DNA from: Marchantia polymorpha subsp. ruderalis
Taxonomy: Eukaryota; Streptophyta; Marchantiopsida; Marchantiales; Marchantiaceae
Length of the DNA stretch: 64,000 nucleotides
Assembly (NCBI GenBank): GCA_037833965.1
Contig: AP031353.1
Span: 9,302,501-9,366,500 of the forward strand
Direction: 5' to 3'
Below the pieces are notes generated by a model. It saw only the letters and a list, made by a program, of their open reading frames with translations. It searched no databases and was not told where the DNA came from. Below, in pieces: positions 44,669 through 56,700 of this stretch (positions are counted from its first letter, which is position 1; every line of letters begins with the position of its first letter). The position numbers and the translations under genes were made by a program.

Positions 44669-47100
44669 ATCGTTATGAAAGTGATTGAGTCAAATCCTAT
44701 GAAAAGTTTTGACTCAAAATCATAAATCATCAAACAGTTGAAAATCTGCTAGATTTCTTTCATATCTTCAATATTCCATAAGATAATGTGTGGCTTTTTG
44801 TCTCAATTTTTCTTGCTTTCGTCCATGTTTGCATCCACATCATATCCATGGTGTGGTTGATATTTTCCGCCAATCCATTAGCATTGAATTTGTAGAAAAT
44901 GGTTACTCCGAATCTTGGTGGAATAATATTCCAATATGGCTTGAATAAAACTTTCCACAAACCTTTTTTAATCTACCAATTCTAAAAGTTAAAACAAATA
45001 TGATTAGAATATTCTTATAGACAACTCTATACATCTTCTTTTAATTAATAGGTTTGAGAATTCTAGCCTTTAATCATCTGGTAAGATAATTTGATCCATC
45101 ACAAAAAACTTATTTATTTAAGGAATAAGATTCAAAATACCAACAAAAAATATCCCATATTTCTCTAAATGCAAATGCATTCATGATCACTTGGCATCAC
45201 TAGATCATCAAAATAATCATACATAATACAAGATCTAGTCTTGTGAAAATGTTCATCTGCCATTCAAAATACTTTGGTACTTGAATTAGATCACACAAGT
45301 CATCCATATGAAGTATTGAATACTTTTTTTTTTATGCTAATTATTCCATAATAATCAATGCATAACCTCATGCTTCATTATTTCTTTTTCATAAGTAGCA
45401 CTAGATTAAAACATTTCATTCTTTCTAATAAGCACAAAGATTGTTGATATGTTAAAATAATTAATAATTTATTATTATTAAGATAATTTTTGTTAGATAT
45501 ATATCTATATATATATATTTAACTTCAAACATCTGAATTTAACAAATTTTTCATTGAAAAATAAATTAAAATTTTATATTTATCTGGCAAAATAAAATTA
45601 CAAAATATCTTTTGAAATCAAAAACTCAATCTCTATTTAATTTTTTAACTTTTAATTATTTTTAATATTTTTATTTGCATCTTAATTAACATGAATTTAA
45701 AAAACAAGTGAATTTTTCATATACAGTATACAATTTATTGAATTTTCAGATTTTTTTATTTACAGAAAAGAATTATTTTAAATATTTATTGTTTCAATTC
45801 TGGATATTATTCACCTTAATTAATTTTTGATGTTAAAATTTTTAGATTACATGTGATTTGAAAATTTTAGTTTTTGAACATGTTTAAAGTATAAGCATAA
45901 CACTTTTTATGTATTTCATGCTCAAAACATAACATGAAATCTTTATGCACTTACAGATTTTTGTTACAAATGTTTTAGTTTTACTTTTTTTTAGTAATAA
46001 TTTTTTATGAATTTGAATTATCTAGAGATATATATATATATCTAAAGAAACATTTAGTTGTATTTTTTTACGAATTATAATTCTTTTATACGTTGGAAAT
46101 TTCATAATCTTACAATAAAATAAAGCTTTGTATTTCTGATTCATTTTATTTGGTGTTATTTTAAAACTTTAACATAAGTTAAACTTATTTTTTATTTTTA
46201 AATATGCTCAATTTTTTTTGCTTAAAATCATGTTAGCTTGTGAGTTATGAAACTTTGATTGTCATATGTACTTTTACTTGATATGCCTATTTTGATCTAT
46301 TTTTCATTTCATTACACTTGGCACAAGATTTTTTAAAAAGAAAATGACAAATTGAATTTTGATGGAGATTAAATATTTTTCAATTCAATTTTTTTTCAAA
46401 TTTTAGTTGATCTTATTTTTATCGTATTTGGTTTAAATTTTTTAAATATCTTTCTAGTCTAATGGTAAAACAGTTGTAAATGGTGCTTAGTTTATGGTTA
46501 AGTCTAACTGATACATCAATCAATCTATTTTTTTTGACCTTGGGTCAAAGTCTTAGTACAAACGTAAGGTGACACTTTTGGTTCAGGATGTTGCAACATT
46601 TTTTTAATGAAAAGTACAAATTAGATCTCGAAGTCATTGAAATTTCTGAAAAGCAGTTGTTGTTTAATACGGCGCGAGAATTAACGAAAATTTAACACGA
46701 GAACCTCTCTTCAACACAGATTGACCATGAAACTACAAGAGACTCAAGAAAAGGTAGTTTATAAGTATATTTGCAACAATTATATGTTTAGGTCATCATG
46801 ATATCATTGTGTTTTAGGTCATCAGTTGAAGCCCTTCTCAGCAAGAATCACGTGGAATGGAAACGATGAGTACCACCAAAAGATGACATTACATTCTCTC
46901 TTCACCACATTTTCCCCATGAATAGGTATGAAACTATATATAGCGAGTGAACAACTAACTTTCGATGGTTTTATCCAAATATTTAAATCGAATCAGCCAC
47001 ATGGATGTAACGGTTTTTTTGCTATATTCGGTGATCTGTACAGGTTTTTCTCATTCGTTATTTAAACCGGATGATGCTTTAGTTATAAATTTTTCTTTTA
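44669..47100. other. AT-rich gene-free stretch with possible retroelement scraps
   Basis: Extremely AT-rich, with short AT microsatellites near 45500 and 46028. A minus-strand frame at 44760-44960 reads FGVTIFYKFNANGLAENINH, which faintly resembles a retrotransposon integrase segment (PQQNG-AER-NRT type). Otherwise nothing is recognised. Confidence 0.4.
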
Positions 47101-47753
47101 GAAGGTCATAAAACTTTTCCAGAACTTAAAAAACCCACTCTGATGCTCTCGCGATCACTAGCCTTGATTTGATGCAAGAAGGAATTTATCCGTAGAAGGT
47201 GTAGAAAAGCTTCTTGCTGGCCGTAGAGATGGGATGAAGAACTCACGGTCTCCTGAAGATTCCCTGCAGTACTTTTGTCGCTAGTGAGTTGTCTTTCAAA
47301 AAGAGTTGTCTGTAGAGTGCTAGTTCGTTGCTCCGTAGGCGTTGCCCTAAGTCCTGTATCCGGATCCGTTCACAAAGTACACAAAAAGAAACTGGGCTTG
47401 TATATTACGCCACCAACAAATATTGAAATCCAATAATAACAATAATAATAACAACGTGAACGATGTTACCATTAACTCGTTTTTAGAAATCACAATAGTC
47501 TTTGCTGACCAAACCTACCCCTGCACTTTAACAGGCCGAAATTCTTGAATCGGTCTTCTCTGACGTGCTATGCTTTGACTTGCCCTGAAATTTTACGCAT
47601 GGAGAGATAGATGGAAAAGGAAGCCATGTTGAGAATAGCTGCTGAAACGGTGTTTTTACGGCCTTAAACAAACAAAGATCCGTGTTGGGGAGATTGACAA
47701 ATGTGTTGTCCCGATCGAAAAACTGGATAAAATAAGCTCCGGTCCGGCCTTCA

Positions 47754-47770
47754 CCGGAGGCAGCCTCCGG
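47754..47770. repeat. Perfect 8-bp palindrome with 1-base spacer
   Basis: CCGGAGGC, spacer A, GCCTCCGG. Just upstream CTCCGGT and ACCGGAG form a further small stem that overlaps it. A larger hairpin follows 33 bases later. Confidence 0.85.
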
Positions 47771-47802
47771 GGTAGAATAATATGAGGGCGTGATACCGTA
47801 AT

Positions 47803-47863
47803 GTTCTTGTATTCATCACTATAGGGAGCAGTCTCCGTGGCTGCCAGTGATGAATACAAGAAC
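47803..47863. repeat. Hairpin with perfect 18-bp arms and 25-base loop
   Basis: GTTCTTGTATTCATCACT (47803-47820) is exactly complementary to 47846-47863. The 25-base loop itself contains a short GGAG/CTCC stem. The dimensions are close to a small plant microRNA-like fold-back or a MITE core, but nothing shows that it is transcribed. Confidence 0.85.
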
Positions 47864-50800
47864 AAGTTGTAAAACTGTCCGTCAGTGCGGAGAATTCTCG
47901 GTCACAGCAGGCCAGCCTGTAGCAGGTCAACGTTCCGGTAAATCTCACCGTCAGCCAGCCTTATGAACATCGGGGCCCCGCCATTCGCACGCCAGAGGAT
48001 CTACTGCCTACAGCCCGGACCGGCGACGGGCCGACCCAGGCCCTGTTTCACTCTGGGACCGATCGATCTCGAGCATATTCTGCAGGATGCTCAAGGAGTG
48101 CACAATCCGGAGTCATCCATGGCGCTGGGAAAGCTGCATGCAATCTTCGCTCGTAGAGTATTCCAATTTATTTTCGCCTGCTTTATGCATAAGGGCTTTG
48201 ACTTAGGGCCCGATGATCGGATATAGAAATCCTGTGACGCACGATATTTTTCTGTCCGAAGAGGGATTCTTCTGCTGCAATTGTCCGAAATGGCATGTGA
48301 GCCGGATGAGGCAGAAGGGCAGTAACTCAAGCCTCCGAGCTGTGCTAGGGGAGTCTGGGCGCTTTATCCATGAGCATGCTGCTGGTCGATCGTACGAGCC
48401 CACCTCAAGAGTGTGACGTGCGATGTTCTTATGGGCGGCCGATCGCCAGCTTCGAATCTACTTCAGCCGCAGATTTTATTAGTATAAAACAAGGCTTGTG
48501 CTCGCCATGTACCGCAAGTCGCACTGGCGGTATTGAGGTTCGGGAGTCGGGCTGAAATGATACAGGCAGGGTGGGGGCTGTGAGAGAGCTGCTGATGCTG
48601 TTATAATCCGGGCACCTCGGCCGGAGTGGTGCTCCATCACATCCAACAGGTAATCATTATATCACAGTCGTGAGGTTTATCCCTACAATACAGAGGCGGA
48701 TACAAAAGGAAATGGTTGTTTACGTCGATTGTTGGTATTCGCGTGTCTTGATTGACACATGGGCAACCTCGTCACGTGTGCTGGGCCTTGTCCGAAGAGC
48801 GAACATAAGCCTTCGTACTTTCGCTTTCGGAACAACCGACAGTAGTTGGCGTTGAGACGAAAATCAGGGCTGGAATAATCTTGTTTATGAAGGTTAGCTG
48901 TTCCATTAATGCTTCGAAATGTTTCTGCGAAGGGTATCCATCACTTATTGTATTCCAGGCATCCTCGGTCGCTTGGGTACTGTGGTTACGATAAGAGAGT
49001 GTACTGTTTTGTGTGAGCGATCAGCATACCGCTGCTTCACTCTAGCATGCTTCATAACCGTCAAACAATGTTTAATAAAATTAATCCACATCGGTCTTCC
49101 GTTTTTTTCTGTTGGGTGTTCTTGTTTCTCATACCTGTCAGCAAAGGAAGCTAGTCTTATTCGATCTCTCTATCTTCCAATGGCAAGAGCTGTAGTTTGT
49201 AATTAAGTCACATTGTGAAACAAGACAAGAACTGCCGATGAGAATAAAGATCATTTTAGTTTCATCGTTTCCGATGATATGATTTTAATTTCATAGTCAG
49301 ATGAAGCTCAAATGATTCTCATCGCTAGTTTTTGTATTGTTATTTGATGTTACTTAATTGCAGTACAAACTAAAGCTTATGCTATTGGAACATAGAGAGA
49401 TAAAACAACACTAGCTTTCTTTGCAAACTTATCAGTATTTCCAACACGTACTGTCTCAACGTTGCTAAAGTTCGAGCCAGGCTCGGGTTTTTAAAACTCA
49501 TAGGCACTATCCACGCTTCGATTTTAGGTAAATGTGGAATTAGGGTTGTAACCCAAATGAACGGAGAATGTTATCTCAATGGGACAATAATAAAATCACA
49601 TTGTGAAGTTCATGAAATTTGGATTTAGTCACGCAGTTCATTCGTGTTGAATTTTCCAGTGGTAGATTCAATTTCAATTGTTTTTGGAATTATGCATTCA
49701 GAAATTCATCATTCTTGATGTCGGTTTGAATTGTGAATTTTGTGCTCATACAGTATCTGCGTTGCAAAGTGCAGTGCAATGAGTGAGAAGATATCATCAA
49801 AAGTCACACTCAATGTTGGATCCAAAACTCTTGTCATTATTACCCTTTCTCTCTCCTACCGTGGAAAGTTATGCTCCGTAGCTGCAATTGATAAAGATGT
49901 TTGCCCAACCTAGCGTGAAATATACACGTCGCAGATTTGAGAGTGGCCATCTCAACCGGAGAGATTGTCCCATAGAAGGTACTTTTCGTCATGTCCTATG
50001 AGATATCAAATTCTACCAGAATCCGAAGAAAAGTAACAGGAGGCGATAAGTAATAAGAAATAAATGTGAGAATGAAGTGTGGACGGAAGACATATGAAGC
50101 TTCGGATGCTCTTTGTGCACTCCAAGGTAAAGCCCTACAGAAATCCTTCGTGATGGAACAATTGTAGCCACCGCCATGTTGGTGCATCGTACTCCTAAAC
50201 AAGGAATGTAGTGTTTTCGAGGAGGCCTTCCTGAGGATAATCAAGGCTTCAATACATTGCAGGGTTGAGTGAATATCGGCCGACAATAATAAATCGACAA
50301 CATAGATCAACGTAGATCCAGATGTGTCCTTCTTGCTTTCTTATTGTATACGCGGTAGCAAAAAAATTTTCCACCGGATGAATCGTACACCTTCATCTCT
50401 CTTCAAACATTTAGTAGTGTAGGTCAAAAAATAGAAAAATAAACGGATACCACGAAATATCGACGTCACTATATTTTGGAGAATCACATGGATCATGATG
50501 CGCATTTTCATGTGAAGAACAAAGTCTATGGATCATTGTGTCATCAATGGCCTCCCTGTAGGTATAGGTTGGTGGAAGACCTACTTGAATTAAGATAGAT
50601 TAGCCTTCACTAGAGATGATCCGTCATTAGGAGCTCATCAGATGACATTCAAAAGTTGGGGATAAAATGGAGATGCACGAAACCGTAAGCAGCATCTTTC
50701 CCACCACTAGATACAATCCGGGTTTTTTGAACTTAAACACATCAGTAAGAACGCCCGTAAGGTCATTTTGATCTAAATAATGTCAGACTTATTTGCAAGA

Positions 50801-51911
50801 GAAAAATAGCTCCCAAAGTAAACCAACTTCAAAAGAATCTTAAGTGGTAACGGCTTCACCAAACAATCATGACATGCTCCAAGAAATGAATGTATTATAT
50901 GTAAAATATTCATCTTGCAATCATATAATGCCGATGGTAAAAACAATGTGAACCAGAGTTATTGATAAAATCGGATATGACGCCGTGCTCTCCGTGCCTA
51001 AAATAAGATTAATACCATCGCTCCGAAAAATATGTTGAGGGTAAGATGTTCGTAAGAAGCAGATTCAACAAGTAAACATTAGAAAATAGGAATACAACTT
51101 GAAGATCGGGCCAAGAATTCAGAAAAAAATTACTGGAAGCCCCAAAAAGTAACAACTAAAAAATAGAGGTCAAGCAGAAATAATATCACAAGAGAAATTA
51201 GGATTGAAGAAATAAATTAAAATTTTTACATATAATAGAATATTATTTTATATATTCCAACATGAGATTTTCTTATGTAAGACACTAAAATATAATTTTT
51301 TTTTGAAAAGTTTGAAATACATCGCATGAATAGCAGACCCAGAAGTAGGGCTGACGCCACCAGACAATTGCCTCGGCGCGAAAGAAGAATAGCATGCTGC
51401 ACCACATGCAAAAGGCACGGTCGAGGGCCCCTCATTGCGATTAAGAATTTTTCGCCAGGGCAGATGAGACTCCTCTGCTAATCACACTTCTGTAGAGTTT
51501 CTTTGGACATTCACTTCTCGCCTTAATCATCCAAACAATCATTAATAGCCTTAATCATCCTTTTCCTTGAAGTGGTAACTTGAAGGAAAAGGAGAGAAAA
51601 CTCGCTTGAACTCAACTGCTTCAAGTTTTGTAGATTGTACTTCCGGTCGCCGGATCCTGATATTTGGAGTTCACATGCTGCGTCTGAAGATCTGTGGGCT
51701 TCACAGTTGATACGTCCCGTGACCACATGCGGTATGCAGAAAGATCGAAACACGACGACCATGATTTTGAAAGGTCGATTTTGGAATGATCAGTCAAGGA
51801 GCAGGAGGAGTAGCACAAAAGAACTGGCGACTTTTAATGACAGTCCGTCGCGTAGACGGGGCACTTGTAGAGTGGGTGGTTACATGGACGTTTCACCAGC
51901 ACCCTCACCAT

Positions 51912-52051
51912 ACAGACAGACAGGCAGACAGCATATAGGCATGCGTGCCGACATACATACATACATACATACATATCGGCTACACACATAACGCTTGCAT
52001 GCAATTCTAGAAGCTCTGGCCGCGGGACGCTGGACGCTGGACGCTGGACGC
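51912..52051. repeat. Cluster of short tandem repeats
   Basis: In order: CAGACAGACAGGCAGACAG (from 51913), a CATA tetranucleotide run (51951-51975), and nearly four copies of the 7-mer GGACGCT (52025-52051). They lie at the left edge of the purine-rich leader of the second gene. Confidence 0.9.
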
Positions 52052-52079
52052 AAGCTTTGAGTGGCTGCCGTCTAAGTTT

Positions 52080-53725
52080 GGCGGAGGCGCCAGCGGATTC
52101 GAGGTCCGGCGCTGCGAACTCTCCCGCAGCACGGGAGCAGGAGCAGGAGGAGCAGGAGGATGATGAAGGCACAAAGAAGTGTCAACCGTCGGCGGAGCAG
52201 AGACAAGGCCGCGGGAGGACGCTGTCGCCGGACGCGACTGGAGGAGCTGGGAGTCGTGCGCCCCGCCGCTCCTTGGACGCGGGAGGCGGAGCTTGCCTAA
52301 TTTGGCAAGCGGTCGAGGGGAGGGCGCGGTGCGCACCAAACGCCCACCGAACTATTAAAGCCGAGAGCCCTCGACAGTGATGGCGCCGTGGTGGTGGTCT
52401 GGCGGAGGAGGGCTTCTAATTCTCGACCGGGAGAGCGAGAGCGAGAGCGAGAGCAATTGCGGAGGACAGAGTGAGTCTGCATCGAGGGGGGGCGAGAGAG
52501 AGAGAGCGAGAGCGAGAGTGGACTCACGTGTATGTGGGTGGGGTAGACTGACTAGCAGCGAGGAGGAGGCAGGAGGAGGCAGCAGCAGAAGGAGCAGGGG
52601 CAGAATAAAAAATGGTGGGCCACGGAAGACCCATATCCAGAAGTCGTCACAAGGCGAGAGGCAGGGCCTGCTGGCGCTAGAGGGAAGTTGGCGAGGAGGC
52701 GGGGAGAAAAGTGCAGCGGTCTGGCGTGGTCTGGTCTGGGAGAGAGCCCCGAATCTCTCTCTCGCTGAAGCGAGTTACGAAGCAGGATGACGAATGAAGG
52801 TGCAGCGTGGGAGGGAGGGAGGGGGGGAGTGGCGTTTGGCTCTTTCTTGCAGGAGCCAAAAGTGTCCCTGTTGTGATCGGATTGGTGGGTACTGCTACGG
52901 CAGCAAGTGAGAGCGGGGACGGGCAAGGGTTGTGTGTGGTCCCATAACCATCACCGCGGGAAGACGCCTTATTCTGTTCAGGGCGACCATCAGCATCAGC
53001 ACCAGCACCGGCAGTGAACAGACGGAATGAGAGGAAAGGAAAGTTGCGGTAGTAGGCCAACACAACACCCGTAGTAGGGGAAAGGTAGGCAGACACGGAA
53101 CGAAGCCCAATTGTCAAAAAAAGAACGAGAAAGAGCAGCAGGAGAGACAGAAGCGAGAGGACGTCCTAGGAGAGTGGGGCGAGGGAGGGAGGGAGAGAGA
53201 GAGGGACGGAGAGGCAGGGAGGGTGTGCAGACGAGACGATAGGATGAAGCAAAGGCTTCATCAGCATCATCAGCATCCTCATCATCAGGAGCAGCAGCAC
53301 GAGGTTCCTTGAGTTTCGAGCTTTGTCGAAAGCTTTTGAGCTGGGCGACAGGCGCAAGGGGAGGCGGATACACATGTGAGAGGTTTCGAGGAGGCAGGAG
53401 GCAGGCGGGAGGAGGAGGAGGAGGAAGAGTAAGCAAACGAGAAAGCCCGCCACCTTCAGACATGATGGATACGCCTGACGGGAGCTAATCTTGGACCGCC
53501 CCAGGTTCCTCCGTGTGATGGGAGAGAGAGAGAGGGAAACGGCCAGAAAGAGGAGCCTTGTAGCTTTAAAGATCAGTCAAGTAGGCGCACTGAGGAACGG
53601 ATTCTGGACAAGAAAGTCATAGAAACGGAACCTGGGCTTAAGAACTCCTAAGAAGCCCATGCAACGAAACAGCGAAGACCAGGGGAGCAGTTGAGCTCTG
53701 TGGCGAAGGGAGCAAGGCAGGAGCG
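52080..53725 (+). promoter_or_regulatory. Purine-rich promoter/5' leader region of the second gene
   Basis: The plus strand is heavily G/A-biased for over a kilobase. It includes GAGAGC repeats (52431-52454), GAGAGAGAGAGCGAGAGC near 52494-52518, GAGGAGGAGGCAGGAGG and GGGAGGGAGGGAG runs. Long open frames on both strands here are low-complexity by-products. The first supported ATG is at 53726. Where transcription starts, and whether the leader has an intron, cannot be told. Confidence 0.45.
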
Positions 53726-56700
53726 ATGAGGATTTTTGGGAAGGATGGAGATGGATATGAGCTGACCGTTAGATTGGAGAATGCGGGCTCCTTACGAGAA
53801 TGGTTGGGTGCTACCTCTTACTCCAAGCTACTTCCGCACCTGACATCACAGGCAGCATGGCATTCCTTTATGAACTCGACTTCCAGTTCGCTCTTGAATC
53901 TTCAAATGCGCGTGCGGGCTCTTCTGTTCGACAAGGCGGCTGGTTGTGTTTACGAAGACTTCGGCGAGAAAATTGCCCCCAGCTCTTTGAACCCTTCTTG
54001 TGAGTGAGTTCTTCTTGTTTATGTTGTTGGCTATATCTTAATGCTTTAAAGCATGGTACCTGTAGACCAGCTTTCTGCTTTAGAATCAACCTAAGTATGA
54101 AGATCAACAATAATGCCAGGTACCAATGGGTTGATCTCTCTGAGTAAATATGGAATTTCGGCCCAATTAGTTCTATAAACGACTGCTCTATTGAAAAGAA
54201 TTTTGCGGCAACAGATGTACGTGAGCCAGTCCAGCAATCCTTATTAAGAGACACAAAAGGAGCTTAGGAATTGTCATAGTCCCCTCTCTCCTCCCCCACT
54301 TTCAAAGAATGTATAAATGCAGATGTTTGGATGTTGAGCGTGTATATTCTTCCTTTAGCTAGTAGCAGTAGCACGAGTAATACTTCAAAGTAATATCCGA
54401 AGAATATTCTTACCTTTTTGATCCCACGAACTCAAGCAAATGATCTCGATCTTCTTGTTTGAGGTCCCATGGTTGTAGAAACATTCATCTCTTTGTTAGT
54501 GAAGGGCATAACACAGGAACTTTTTGATCGACAAATAACATCTGCGATTTTGATCTGATGAAGGAGAACGTGTTTTCACCCACTTTTTGACATCCGGAAG
54601 AGATCTTCATTTTTTTCCAGTCACCTATAGAATGTTCACGAGTGGGAGTAGTGGGAAAAAGGAAATCATTGCTTACCAATCAAACGACAGTAGCTAAGGT
54701 GATGTTGGTAACTGTAAGACGGGTCTTTCATTTATTCTTCTGATTTGACAAGACTGCAGTAGGAAATGTGCTTTCATGGAGCTGGATGTCTTTGCGGAAC
54801 AGAACATGAGCCATGAAACGAATCTTTGTAGTTCAGGAGACGTAAGAAGAAGAGCTAGCTGACTTATGGAATTAGGTGCTTGGCCTAGGGCAACCTCCAC
54901 GTTGGATTCTGCTCTACAATAGTCGACCTGTCGTTACCTGCTAAGACCTACAATTCGTGATTTTGAACACTTCAGTCATCGAGAGGTAAGTGAGACTTTA
55001 AGTCCTGTAGGTAATTCACTCCTGCGATCCACAAGTCGTGTGAAAGAGGTTAACGTATTTATTTCCTGTTCTCAACCTTCTCACTACAACTATCTTTGAT
55101 GAATTAATTCACAAGTAATCGTTACGTTACACGCGTGCATGTTACAGTGTACGAACGGTCTGTTTCTGGATTTTGTTCACTGGATGCGAAGCAGCAAGGG
55201 GAAATGCTTGCTTGCGTATTCTAATACGTATGTCAAATTTAATCCGAGTTGATTTTCTGTCCAGTCACCTTAGTACACTTTTGGGATCAACAAATTTTGT
55301 GGCCTTACCTGGTTAATGGTTTGTTTCAGGTTAAAGTTCATAGGTACTCTGAAAGAACTATTAGTTTAGGGGAGATATCTTGATTACTTCGTTCGTGTGT
55401 TGTCATCGGTGAGGGTTGACATCAAGCTACAGTCAGGATAGGATTTCAGGCCTGCAATCTCTGTACCAATCTACTTTCCCGTCAAGAGTATCTAGTAAAC
55501 CTAAGAACTCCTATGAAAAGTATTCAATATTTTTAGAGCTGAACATGATCGATTTCCGTTATTCAGTGTCTTGATCAGTTTTTGAGTTTTACTTTTCGGT
55601 TCATATAGTGAAACAAAGAATTTACGCATTTTAAAGCATAGATTTCCAGTCACAATGAAAAGTTAGATCTTTCTGTATGATGTTTATGCCTGTTTTTGGC
55701 CCTGTCACTGTCTTAGAAAAGTTTCTCAGGTTTTAAATACTTTGTTGACCTTTTTCAGAAGGTTGAATATCATATATTCCATCAGATTCATGCATGCTTT
55801 TGACGAGTTGTCTTTTCAGTAAGCGTGAACGCTTACATTAAACTCGATATATTTTATGGGCCATGTCACGTTAAAATTTTTCTAGTGTCCTTGTCCTCAG
55901 ACAACCTTACTTTTGAATCTTCTCGTATGAATATTTCTGTATTATCCTGAAACAAATGGACTACAAGTTCCTGACCTGGACATATCGTGCTCATAATTAA
56001 GTGTCGGTTCCTAGGACTGAAAGTTCTCAGCTTAATCCTGGGCTGAGTCTCTATCAGACCTTGTCAATTCAATTCGCTCTGCAAGGAGATGGGATTGCTG
56101 GATAGTATGCTCTTGCTGGTTTGCCTTGATGGTTTTGTCAAGGTATAGAGATACGTCAGTTATGTGAGGTCGTGTCAAATGCGCTTCCAGTCTTACCATA
56201 CCTCAATTGAATGCGCCAGCGTCGGAAGCACCGGAAGCACTGAAACTCATTTGTTTTTTTGAATAGATTTGCAGCTGAATGGAAATGCAGTGTACTTTCC
56301 TCTCGATCAAGATGCCGAGGATTTCAAAAGATATCAAGCAAATGCGACAAGGACACCTACAGGCCCACTTCGACACCAACCTTATCAGGCTAAGGTAAAC
56401 CAACGTAGCATTCAAAACCCATCAACCATACAACGACTATGGTTGACAATTCTGATGATCGACAAGTTCATTAGCTGACTTTCGAGTTATACAAGTCTCT
56501 GACATCAGGCTGTTCTTTTCCTTCCTGCAGGGTCAAAATGTGCAGGGTCAACACGCGCACAATAACTCCAGAAGGTAGATATTTGACAGACGTTCTAGTA
56601 GTTTGCCTTCTCCTGTGCACTCAGGGTTGTTCTGGCAGGAGCGTTTCATTCGCTTGTTTTACAGCCTCATGTTTGAGGGAATACCGGTGTCTTTCTATTG

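Larger units (their letters stand above)
47101..51900. other. No recognised gene
   Basis: GC returns to moderate levels near 47.1 kb, drops again around 49.2-51.3 kb, and recovers after about 51.3 kb. Open frames are short on both strands and none carries a domain I know. A minus-strand frame at 49996-50310 has a stretch (IYVVDLLLSADIHS) loosely like a copia YVDD region, too weak to call. Palindromic sites at 47754-47770 and 47803-47863 are listed separately. Confidence 0.4.

Noticed and set aside
49996-50310. Possible copia YVDD region (IYVVDLLLSADIHS) on the minus strand
   Set aside because: The motif is degenerate, and no neighbouring reverse transcriptase or RNase H blocks were found in the right order.
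52377-53463. Several long open frames on both strands (52377-52790 plus; 52552-52926, 52677-53117, 52996-53463 minus)
   Set aside because: All overlap each other and consist of low-complexity S/E/R/G or P/S/L sequence forced by the purine-rich leader.
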